A DNA stretch of 64,000 nt from the NCBI GenBank assembly GCA_030248225.1, contig JASANE010003541.1, positions 1 to 64,000 of the forward strand, given 5' to 3'. The position numbers and the translations under genes are program-made. The DNA is from Trileptium ribeirensis (Eukaryota; Nematoda; Enoplea; Enoplida; Thoracostomopsidae). Shown here in pieces: positions 13,426 to 23,673 of this stretch (position 1 is its first letter; each line of letters begins with the position of its first letter). The notes below the pieces were generated by a model, which did no database searches, was not told where the DNA came from, and saw only the letters and a program-made list of their open reading frames with translations.

Positions 13426-13585
13426 CGATTAAGCATTTTAGATAAATCCTCGTCATTGATAACTCGTTCGGTATCGTCATTTGTGTCAAACGATGCACTC
13501 GCATCACAATATCGGATCAATTCTCGTAGCTCGTCAATGCCAAGGGATCGCTGTGATTGTTTGATGTTACGTGATTTAAACTTAC
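13426..13585 (-). CDS. HELLS: HELLS exon h: C-terminal tail
   Basis: A 160-nt exon encoding the region after the helicase core: GIDELRELIRYCD, then an acidic spacer and RVINDEDLSKMLNR. Human HELLS has DPKELMELLKSRDYE and KVISDKDLELLLDRSDL at the same place. The acceptor is catatttcag and the donor is AATCG followed by gtacta. The phase is two in and two out, fitting exon g (one base) and exon i (one base). It lies 95 bp from the start of an unrelated plus-strand candidate gene. Confidence 0.93.
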
Positions 13586-13680
13586 CTGAAATATGTGTTC
13601 GTAACGGTTTTTATGATTCAGTGTATAATAATCAAACAGCTTGGAAGATGTACGTTATTTTTAAATAGCAATAATGTACA

Positions 13681-13835
13681 ATGAGTGCCCGCAACCCGGA
13701 ACAGACTAGCAGTTGGAATCTGGGCAATGTTATAAACATAACCGATTTTATAACGTCCGAATCATATTTAGCACTAGCATGTCTCCAAACCATACCTGGG
13801 GTGTTTGCTGAAAAACTTCGTAATGAATACATATC
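13681..13835 (+). CDS. candidate nested gene, exon 1 (unknown protein)
   Basis: A plus-strand reading frame from ATG with 51 codons and two bases before a strong donor (gtgagt). The peptide starts MSARNPEQTSSW and ends AEKLRNEYI. It looks like coding sequence (mixed, non-repetitive composition), but I recognise no family. It lies inside the HELLS intron between exons h and g on the opposite strand. It connects to two further short exons in consistent phase. It could instead be a pseudogene fragment. Confidence 0.4.
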
Positions 13836-13865
13836 GTGAGTACCATTATACATAGGCTACCATAG

Positions 13866-13971
13866 AATATTTCAGGTAGTAGGGCACTCTAAATTTCCCA
13901 AATTTCTCATTGCATGCTACATCTCCGCTGAACGGACTAATATGCTGGAACTTGCAGAAGTCTATGTAAAG
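13866..13971 (+). CDS. candidate nested gene, exon 2
   Basis: One base plus 35 codons, after acceptor catag and before donor AAAG gtgtgt. The peptide includes KFPKFLIACYISAERTNMLE. Joining to exon 1 requires an intron of only 30 nt (13836-13865); the alternative acceptor at 13874 gives an immediate stop. No family recognised. A one- or two-base indel in a decayed gene would produce the same picture. Confidence 0.38.
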
Positions 13972-14022
13972 GTGTGTAATCTTCGTTTTTATACATTATA
14001 ACCAACCACCGTTGCACCTCAG

Positions 14023-14096
14023 TACATAAAATACCAGAAACGCAATTTTATATTAAATACGCACTTCTGTATGAAGGACGGGCAGTCAGTAACTAG
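14023..14096 (+). CDS. candidate nested gene, exon 3
   Basis: Opens after acceptor cacctcag, in phase 0 with exon 2 across a 51-nt intron. The peptide starts YIKYQKRNFILNTHFC. The donor may be AACTAG gtacga, or CAGTCA gtaact eight bases earlier. Downstream lies a MITE-like tandem duplication, then another open stretch at 14564. Confidence 0.35.
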
Positions 14097-14149
14097 GTAC
14101 GAGTGATGTCTAAGAACCGGTCCAGACAGACACTAAAATTGGTCGGTCC

Positions 14150-14545
14150 GTACCGCTTTACCGGTCCAGACCGTTGAATTTGCTCCGACCACAAATATGT
14201 AAATTTATAAAATTTTTCTCCAAACTAACTTTGGTAGTCAAAGTTGCTGTATAATTTCTTTTAAATTGCGTCCGCTCACGTCTGCACTTAACTTTTGTTC
14301 GTGACTGTAAACCCGTGTTAGTCGTGGCGTGCGTTGTGGCTCTTACCGCTCCAGGGCCTTTAATTTGCTCTGACCACAAATGTAAATTTATTAATTTTTC
14401 CCTAAATTAAATTTAGTGTATGGTAAGCGTTGCTGTATAATTCCATTTCAGGCGAAATTGCGTCAGTCCACGTCGGCACTTAACTATTTATCCGCGACTG
14501 TAAACTCGTGTTAATCGCCGCACGCGTTGTGGCTTTACACCTCTC
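14150..14545. repeat. two-copy tandem repeat of about 190 bp
   Basis: 14150-14345 and 14346-14545 match with indels. Each has gaccacaaat, gctgtataatt, aattgcgtc and cgtgactgtaaac or cgcgactgtaaac. The last word resembles the MITE terminal signature reversed. Confidence 0.75.
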
Positions 14546-14563
14546 ATTTCTTTTGTTACAAAA

Positions 14564-14893
14564 ATGTTGATGCCAATTATTATTTATCCAACCGAGCCTT
14601 TTCAAAATGCAATGACTCAGCTCACTTTTGATGAAGGGTTCGTTGAACACTCAGTTTTAAGTGGTAAAAAGCGCAATGACCCACAAGCAGTAACTTTCCA
14701 ATCACCCCTCTTAAAGGACGTCCAATCTACACACAGAAATGAGGAAAATATTTTACAGTCAGAGTGCAGGAAAGCGTCACGTCGTTTCTCTTATGAATTT
14801 CAGACTACAATACAACAAAGAATGAAAGGCCGTCCAGTAAGCGCCACAAAGGACAGTCACGTTTCGAGCGAGCGACCAGCGAGCAAACAATGA
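14564..14893 (+). CDS. open reading frame of unknown function, possible further exon of the nested candidate
   Basis: 110 codons including the stop, from ATG. The first 90 or so are mixed and hydrophilic (for example FDEGFVEHSVLSGKKRNDPQ); the last 20 run into a GAGCGAG-type MITE remnant, which supplies the stop. No family recognised and no clear acceptor upstream. It may be a 3' exon of the 13681 candidate whose end was overwritten by the MITE, or chance. Confidence 0.25.
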   Translation: MLMPIIIYPTEPFQNAMTQLTFDEGFVEHSVLSGKKRNDPQAVTFQSPLLKDVQSTHRNEENILQSECRKASRRFSYEFQTTIQQRMKGRPVSATKDSHVSSERPASKQ

Positions 14894-15196
14894 GCGAGCA
14901 GTGTTATAAAATCTTTCGAGCAGCTAACGAGCATCGAGCGTGGATCGAGCGAACAACGGTCATTTATGCTGAGTTTTGTAGTTGTTGTTGTTCAGATTTG
15001 TATAAACATAACCTTAAAATTATGAGGCCTCTATACTATCGAACTCACTAAAACAACAATTTAATCATTTAAATATATGTAGAAGTAGTGTTTTTTATTA
15101 TTATTTTGTTTTCATCTAACAAAAGCTTCATTATTTTATACATGCTATTGTAGCTGTACGGCACACTAATTAAAAAAATAACTACACTATACTGAC

Positions 15197-15356
15197 TTGA
15201 GTGTATCACCATTTTCTCAAGGCGACGTTTCATTGACGCACGTTCAACAATGCGGTCATCGATGGTGTTTTTGGCGACCAACCGGTAAACGATAACTGGC
15301 TTCGTCTGACCTATACGATGACACCGGTCTTGCGCTTGAAGATCACACTGTGGGTT
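15197..15356 (-). CDS. HELLS: HELLS exon g: helicase motif VI
   Basis: A 160-nt exon starting [20 protein letters not shown], helicase motif VI with the catalytic arginines of QDRCHRIGQ, then [19 protein letters not shown] and [12 protein letters not shown]. Human HELLS reads [20 protein letters not shown]. The acceptor is tttatttag. The donor is A followed by gtcagt; a second GT four bases further on was rejected because only the first gives the right phase with exon h. Confidence 0.96.
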
Positions 15357-15704
15357 CTAAATAAATCTCATATCAAAAAACATAGGATCCGCATACATTA
15401 AGGGTAGTGCTTAGCGTCACCCAAACCCCCATTATAGGGGTCTGAAAGGGGCCCCGACGCGTTGAGAAGGCTTAACCGAGATATCATAAACTGCATAAAA
15501 ATGTAAGCAGTCTCAAAAATTAACTGTTTCCATGCCAAATATTGTATTTCTGACTGCAATTCTTTTGTGTGAAATTGTACAAATACGTATGGAGGAAGTA
15601 AATATCCAGTTGAGCATAGCGATCTTGGAGGGTAGTGTTAGCAGAGGTAGGGCGTGCCCGAAGTTGTTTGATTGGCGAGGCCCGGTGAGCCACTAGCACG
15701 CCAT

Positions 15705-16382
15705 TGTATTAATTTATTTATTGAATGAAAACTGCAAGTACACTTACAATCAGAATTAAGTGCTCAAAAATGGATCGAAACTTTGTTCGATTTCGATCGT
15801 TTGCGTTTAAATGAAAATCGATCGTTTAAGCGAAATTCGATTAATTTAACGAATTTCGATTGTGTTAAAATAAAAATTATTTTTATTAAAAAATGTTAGT
15901 TTGCGTTTAATTTAACGAATTTCGTTTTAAACGAAGATCGATCGATTGTTTTCCTTCGATTTCGTCTGCGTTCGATTTTATAAACACTTAATTCTAATTG
16001 TAACTGTATATCTATTATTGTACGTTTAAAACTACTCGTGCCGTATGAGATGTCCGATATGGGCCAATTTTCTTCGAAAGACCAGTGTTATGACTTGTCG
16101 AAAGGCGAACACATCAAGATAAATGAGTGAGCAGAGATCATTTGTGGCAAGAAGTGTATATTGATATTGATATGATGTTCACATGTTGCTATTGTATTAA
16201 TTTATTGAATGAAAACTGCAAGTATATAATATTGTACGTTTAAAACTACTCGTGCCGTATGAGATGTCCGATACGGGCCAGTTATATCTTCTTCGAACGA
16301 CCAGTGTTATGGCTTGTCGAAAGGCGAGCATAAAGATAAATGAGTGAGCAGAGGTCATTTGTGGCAAGAAGTGTATATTCAT
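15705..16382. repeat. local direct duplication, one copy holding a MITE
   Basis: 15705-16160 (without the MITE, about 190 bp) and 16190-16382 match closely, for example aactactcgtgccgtatgag in both. The first copy is interrupted by the type C MITE. Confidence 0.85.
15741..16006. mobile_element. palindromic MITE, type C (CGATCGAAA words), with TA target site
   Basis: 266 bp. Left arm cacttacaatcagaattaag, right arm reversed cagttacaattagaattaag. The interior is full of cgatcgaaa/tttcgatcg words. It is flanked by TA on both sides and sits inside one copy of a local duplication whose other copy (near 16224) is the uninterrupted site. Confidence 0.85.
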
Positions 16383-16699
16383 ATTGCGGTGTTTCACAGA
16401 AAACTCATGAACTTATAAGTACAAAGATGATACTTTTTTACTAATATGCATATTTGTAATTAAAACACAAAATAATTAATGCTTTATGCTGCCTTTACTC
16501 AAATTCATATTTTCGTATAAGAATCTGAAAAGTCAAAACTCGGCCTTGCTAACCTTTGTAACCTGCCAAAGCAAATAGGGATCAGCTTGGCACAGTTGTT
16601 CATTATCATGAAACAGATTTTCAACATTTAGCAGCATATCAACAATTATAACTTGATAAAAGATAATTGAAAAAAGTTTCAACTTCTTCACAAACACTC

Positions 16700-17590
16700 A
16701 CGCCATGGCGTCTATGCGCAGTTAATGACAGAAATAAGGAGAAATTTGTCGCGAAAAACTAACAGCTGTGCAATTTGTTGTTCAAGAATTTTTCGCGTAG
16801 GATTTGCTTTTATTTTACCATAAGTGTGTGTACTGAAAATAGCAATGGACGTGGCGTTTATGTGCAGTGACGGACAGAAATATAGAGAAATTTGTCACGA
16901 AAAACTAATAGCTGTTCAGTGTTGTTGTTCAAGAATTTTTCGCGCAGGATTTGCTTTTATTTTGCCAAACTGTGTGTACTGAAAATAGCAATGGACGTTT
17001 CGTTTATGTGCAGTGACGGACAGAAATATAGAGAAATTTGTCGCGAAAAACTAACAGCTGTTCAGTGTCGTTGTTCAAGAATTTTTCGAGCAGGATTTGC
17101 TTTTATTTCTGCCATAACTGTGTGTACTGAAAATAGCAATGGACGTTTCGTTTATGTGCAGTGACGGACAGAAATATAGAGAAATTTGTCGCGAAAAACT
17201 AACAGCTGTTCAGTGTTGTTGTTCAAGAATTTTTCGCGCAGGATTTGCTTTTATTTTACCATAGCTGTGTGTACCGAAAATAGCAATGGACGGTGGCGTT
17301 TATGTGCAGTGACGGACAGAAATATAGAGAAATTAGTCGCCAAAAACTAATAGCTGTTCAGTGTTGTTGTTCAAGAATTTTTCGCGCAGGATTTGCATTT
17401 ATTTTACCATAACTGTGTGTACTGAAGATAGCAATGGACGTGGCGTTTATGTGCAGTGACGGACAGAAATATAGAGAAATTTGTCGCGAAAAACTAACAG
17501 CTGTTCAGTGTCATTGTTCAAGAATTTTTCGCGCAGGATTTGCTTTTATTTCTGCCATAACTGTGTATACAGAAAATAGCCATGGACACG
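16700..17590. repeat. tandem array of about 146 bp, six units, MITE-derived
   Basis: Units start at about 16702, 16842, 16989, 17132, 17284 and 17430, ending near 17590. Each holds gcagtgacggacagaaata, cgcgaaaaactaacagctg and aagaatttttcgcg. The first matches the terminal signature of the type A MITEs and the rest matches their centre and arms. Short frames inside it are repeat artefacts. Confidence 0.9.
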
Positions 17591-17882
17591 CTTTGAGCTA
17601 TAGGGCTCAGCCACTCCTACTACCCCTTTCTATAAATGTTTTCTCAACCCTAAGAATGCTTAAAGTGATATGAAAAGTGATGTGTCAGTTTCAACCGAAT
17701 ACTAAGGCTAGGCGACATCATACCTGCTCGGAATAACTTTATGCAAAATATCCATTTGTATTATCCTAAATATTGTGCAATTGTTCGCAAACAGCTACTT
17801 CACCAATGCTAAAGAATGCTGAAAGGACACCGCCATAAAGAGATGCAACGCTGACAAATTTGATGTCAGTAACAGGAACAAG

Positions 17883-18005
17883 TATAGACACGCTCAGAAA
17901 TAAGCACAAATTTTTCGCGAATCGTTCACGAATAACAGTTGACCAGCTGTTAATTTTTGCGAACTGTTCGCGAAAAATTTGGTTTTATTACTGAGCGTGA
18001 CTGTA
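17883..18005. mobile_element. palindromic MITE, type A (CGCTCAG ends)
   Basis: 123 bp, nearly self-complementary. Starts tatagacacgctcagaaata and, reversed, tacagtcacgctcagtaata; the arms continue aatttttcgcgaa. The TA at each tip fits Tc1/mariner-type insertion. The centre has aacagttgaccagctgtt. Confidence 0.8.
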
Positions 18006-18154
18006 ATTATACATCGCCAAAAGGACAACAAAACAATTAGCATACTTACATAATTTATCTGTAACATTTTTGTGTTTTTGTGTAATTCATATTATGTGTA
18101 AATATATAAGAGTTTCTTAATAAAAATACTATCCATTAATAACCAAAATAATCA

Positions 18155-19141
<987 letters not shown>

Positions 19142-19261
19142 ATATTGTTGTCGGTCATCGATCTTCGTCGTTCCATCGAGGCGACGGTAAGTGAAATCTT
19201 GCATTACACAGTATTCCTCGATAATGTCCAACATGCTTGTCCACTGTGAAAAAATTAGCAC
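19142..19261 (-). CDS. HELLS: HELLS exon e: helicase motif IV region
   Basis: Exactly 40 codons, phase 0 at both ends. It encodes VLIFSQWTSMLDIIEEYC and YRRLDGTTKIDDRQQY, the SNF2 motif IV region (human HELLS VLLFSQMTSMLDILMDYC and FSRLDGSMSYSER). The acceptor is tttttcag and the donor is CAATAT followed by gtaaat. SQ-T and the RLDG turn, both characteristic of lobe 2, are intact. Confidence 0.96.
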
Positions 19262-19421
19262 CTGAAAAAATGGCAATAGTAAAGCATTTGGTTTCACTTT
19301 ACACGCCAAAATTACCGACAACGGCCGGGAACTTGGATAAATTTATAGATCATAATATTATTATGCTCAACTAATATCTTGAGCCGTAGCGAATCACAAG
19401 CTCATTATTCAACTACATACA

Positions 19422-19597
19422 TACACTATGCGGTGGAAATGACCGTCACATTTCGAGCGAATCACGAGCGACTGGCTCGTTCGAGATTTCGAAACTATTT
19501 AGATTAATAATATATTCTTTTTTAGAACAAATTTACTTCGAGCGAGCGGCGAGCGAATCTCAAACGAGCGAGACAGTCATTTTTGGCGGCTACAGTA
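19422..19597. mobile_element. palindromic MITE, type B
   Basis: 176 bp in the intron between HELLS exons e and d. Left tip tacactatgcggtggaaatg, right tip reversed tactgtagccgccaaaaatg; arms of cgagcga words and the same taatatattcttttttagaac centre as the 38803 copy. Confidence 0.75.
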
Positions 19598-21179
19598 CAA
19601 AATAAGTAACATTACAGATTGTTTGGCACAAATGTAGCTGCAGATGCGCCGTATGATAAGCGCACGTATTTCTATTTCAACGCCAAATCACATGGCCGCA
19701 TGGCCGGGTGACATTTATAGCCGGGCCACCAGATCACCCTGAACTAACCTTTTCTGATTTAGAAGCCCAATAGGCTCTCGTATTTCCTGTATCCAAGATA
19801 ACAATGTAGCGTCATTTGTTTCTTCTTTATAGACCTGCTCGGCTTTTTCAAGAAAAAAACAGGGGAAACTCAAGTACTGAGCTCGGCCACAATTTCTCCA
19901 AATTTGCAATAAGAAGCCGAATAAGGTTGGGTGAAGGGTAGTGGGCTGAGACGTAGGACACGTTTTTGTCGTGTTAGAAACTGAATCTATAGCCTTTGAC
20001 GACAGTATGGGCTCCTTTTTACTTCTTTTTATTATGTACTTATTTCAAAACAGATTGCAATTCGCGTAGACTAGAGTTCAAACGGTGATTAAATACCTTT
20101 TATGGCATATGTCATCTAATAGCTTATGTACATATCACTGAAGACTTACTTTTGCTGAGGACTGTAGTAACTGGCTAACACTCTACAAAAAACTCGATTT
20201 TAATTGGCCTTAACAACACTTTAAGTAGTGACTTGACTTCAGTTTGGTATTCAACAGTTTTCCAAAACTGATTCTTTTATGGATTGACAGATTTACTGCA
20301 CCAAGTCTGACTTGGAAGATGCGTACCACGACCGAGTCACCGGATCACATAATAACGACCCAGTTCCATTTCGGATTTATAATACACCCTGGAAATATCA
20401 CATGGCTTGGGGTCTGCATTACTGCATTTTTTAGTTTCGTAGAAACTAACAGAAAAAGTTTCCGTAGTGAATCTGCCCCGGGTCCCAATTTTATGATGCA
20501 TTTCTCCTGAACCGCCAAACAAGTGGACAGGATGGGTATGTACGTTACTTCTTTTTGCCAAGACCTAAAATAAAGCGGTATATTTACTGGTATTGTAGAT
20601 AATGATATCAACGTCCACGCTAATCCTGTGGTGCCGCACTAGCACTCATGCACAGAAAGTTCTGCGAGTAACCCAATCAGTGAAGAGCAAGATATACCGC
20701 CATGGCCATCGATACCCTAAGCTTAAGCCTTTATCTAAGATTCACATTTTGTATAAGGCTTACACAAAGCCTAAGACTAGGGGCCTTGCCGTACCCAACT
20801 CCCCGCTGTAAGTTGTTTTTTCTTCTAAAATATACATCAGTCGTTATAAATTACAGCAAAGTCCTTCACTACAAGTGTGCCTCCGCAGTTGCACATCTCA
20901 ATATGTAGTCCATAATCACACTAAACAAAATAATGTCCATCCTCACCAAAGAATGTGATCCGTATTGGTCCATAACATTGAAAACACAGCTTGCAAAAAA
21001 TCAATATTATTTTTAACTTTGCAGACCGTATAACTCATAAACTATAATGTATGTACTTAGCATAATACAAATCGTGGTAGGCAGTGTATAATATTGTGTA
21101 GAAATAAAAAAATTGCAGTATATCGAAAACATGCTGATTGTAATAATGGCTGGGGCTGCAATAGTTTTAAAATACTCAC
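19598..21179. other. HELLS intron between exons e and d: nothing recognised
   Basis: Contains a minus-strand stretch at about 19745-19850 that reads like coding sequence (EKAEQVYKEETNDATLLSWI) before a possible donor. It does not belong to HELLS, and an exon of another gene cannot be supported. Confidence 0.4.
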
Positions 21180-21408
21180 TTTATGTCCACCGTCTTTCAA
21201 AGCAACCAATATTCGATGCAGTACCAACATTTTGCCAGACAGTTTCAGAATACGATCGTCTCCGACGTACTCGCCTGTAGCCGGATCCAACGGATATTCA
21301 AGCAGAAACGGATGCATTGTTGCTTTACGCAAGACGGTAATTAAGCTTCGTAGTGGAATATTACGATCGAACAATGGTATCGACCGTTTAGTCGATGTTG
21401 AAGGACTC
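21180..21408 (-). CDS. HELLS: HELLS exon d: start of the helicase C-terminal lobe
   Basis: A 229-nt exon encoding VLRKATMHPFLLEYPLDP and, further on, KLSGKMLVLHRILVALKDGG. These correspond to human HELLS LLRKCCNHPYLIEYPIDP and NSGKFLILDRMLPELKKRG, the entry into RecA-like lobe 2. Ala-Thr-Met replaces the usual Cys-Cys-Asn before HP, a mild deviation. The acceptor is ttcag and the donor is CATAAA followed by gtgagt. The phase is one base in, zero out. A 22-kb intron separates it from exon c and a 1.9-kb intron from exon e. Confidence 0.95.
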
Positions 21409-23254
21409 CTGAAATTATGGTACTGAAATAGCTTCCCGCTTTGCATTACAAAAATGTTAATCGGATCATGCAGAGAAATAAAAAACTATTCACTCGCTAA
21501 AATTTGGTGTTCAGCAGTTGATAACTTGTCTAAGTCCGAACTTGCTCGCAATAGAATCACACGAAGAAATAAAAGCAAATCATCCAAGATATATCAACAA
21601 AACCTAAAACATGTTTATGGGTTTAATCGAAAAAAGATTTGCATTTATTTTTTGGGCGCGAACGTATGATGGCTTTTAATTGGAATTTTTACAAAAGCAA
21701 TGGTAATAATTTGTTATTGAATTTTCTAAATTAATATCTTTTAAATATTATCTTTGGTGGTTTTCAACGATTGTTCAAGATTCTTTATCGGTATATTGTA
21801 TATGTTGGGTAGAACAACTATTAACTCGTATGATATGTATAATTATAATATTAAGCGGAGCGAAGCGTTTTTGTTTTTGTCAGAGGGGAAAATTCGGCGC
21901 CATGTGTCCGTCCGTTAAACTCCTCAATAACTACTGGGCCGACTTTAAAAAACTTTTTTTGTTTGAAATTCCTAATATCGAACAGGTGCAAGACAAGGAT
22001 TTTATCAAAATTTGCTTTAGTTAATTGGTAATTACCTAATTAATTAAGGATGTTAGTCTATTTTTAGCATTTTCAAAAAAAATTACATATTTTTCAATAA
22101 ATAATTAGTGTAAAGCTATTATTTTTGTGCATATACATCTTGCTGTGATGATTGTGATTCCAATGCTTATTTACTATTCGAGAAAGTTAAAATCATGCTA
22201 ATTAGTTAGTTAATTAGCCAATTACTAATTAATAATTATTAATTACTTAATTTTTTAAAAAATTTCAAAGCGCTGAAAAATTAAAAATAAATTGCACCCT
22301 AATAAAGGGGTTTTCTGTGTCGCTGATCACGAATATGACATTTCTGAAGCTCTAAAGCATGGCCAAATATGCTAATAATTAGTTGATTCACCACCAAATT
22401 AAGTAATTTTATCCAAATTTTAAATTCACTTCAAAATTGCTAATTTGTTGCGCTCGGTTTTCGATGTTGCTGATTATGAATATATGGCTTTTAAAGCTCT
22501 ATGATTTTATCATGGATGCTAATTAAGTTATTAATTAGCTAATTAGTTGATGTTAGTAATTAGCTAATTTTTAGCTAGCGAGCTTTCTGCATGCTGGAAT
22601 TGACATCAATTACCTAAAACGTGATACTTATTATAAAATGATTAAATATAGTTAGTTGAAACAGATGTACATACAAATGTGATACACACAAATACTTTGC
22701 CTGTTGCTCCGCACACTTTTTGTAATGTATTACGTTTACTAGTTATTACGTTTACTCGCATGTGTATATAAAATTAAAATGTTTTAAGCAATCAACTAAG
22801 GTGAAAATGAGCAGGGGCTAGCAACGTGTATACATATTTCATGTTTCACCTAAGCGTTGTGTGTAAAATTTTATGTCAATTAGAAATGGCAAATCATTCG
22901 AGCGACCCGAGAACAAACGCGGCAGAATGATCTACAGCGCCATCCTGTCCTACAAATCCAGAGATATGTCCTACAAATCCAGATATATGGGGTCGACTCC
23001 CGTAGGTATGTACCTTTTTGCATTTTAGCAGATTTGTACCAGCAAGTAGGTATTACACGGGTGCATTACGTATAGACACATAAGATTAACAGAGTACCAG
23101 TTTTTACGTGAATGATAAATTATTTAGAATCGGAAAGGATTTTAACAAATCCGTTATCGTACAATTTTGCATGAACAATTGCTTGAAAATGAAAAGAAAA
23201 GTTTAGCACCGATGAAAAGAAAAGTTTAGCAACGAAAATTAAACAAGGCAGAGC
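21409..23254. other. intronic, AT-rich, old repeat remnants
   Basis: 22010-22590 is dominated by taattagctaatt-type words. 21895-21955 (cgtccgttaaactcctcaat, then gggccgacttt) resembles a widespread eroded animal repeat with a cgtccgt...ctcct...tgggccgattt pattern. No gene. Confidence 0.4.
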
Positions 23255-23673
23255 CCGAAATTTTGCCAGGGACACCAGTTTCGTACCCTAAATTTTACCA
23301 GGGACGCCCGTTTCGTACCCGAAATTTTGCCAGGGACACCCGTTTCGTACCCAAAATTTTGCCAGGGACACCCGTTTCGTACCCGAAATTTTGCCAGGGA
23401 CACCCGTTTCGTACACGAAATTTTTGCCAGGGACACCCGTTTCGTACCCGAAAATGTGCCAGGGACACACGTTTCGTACCCGCAATTTTGCCAGGGACAC
23501 CCGTTTCGTACCCGAAGTTTTCCCAGGGACACCCGTTTCGCACTCGAAATTTTGCCAGGGACACCCGTTTCGTACCCGAAATTTTGCCAGGGACACCCGT
23601 TTCGTACCCGAAATTTTGCCAGGGACACCCGTTTCGTACCCGAAATTTTGCCAGGGACACCCGTTTCATACCC
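23255..23673. repeat. 32-bp minisatellite, about 13 copies
   Basis: Unit cgaaattttgccagggacac followed by ccgtttcgtacc. Copies differ by one or two bases. Because 32 is not a multiple of 3 and the unit has few stops, several frames on both strands stay open across the array; these are not genes. Confidence 0.95.

Noticed and set aside
15193..15196. Alternative donor (gtatag) for HELLS exon g four bases downstream
   Set aside because: It breaks the phase with exon h; the gtcagt donor fits perfectly.
19715..19909. Coding-like minus-strand stretch as an extra HELLS exon
   Set aside because: HELLS exons d and e already join seamlessly, and the peptide has no counterpart in the family.
21094..21426. 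110-codon plus-strand frame as a gene
   Set aside because: Complement of HELLS exon d.
23255..23673. CRISPR array
   Set aside because: The 32-bp units are contiguous with no unique spacers, and the genome is eukaryotic. It is a minisatellite.
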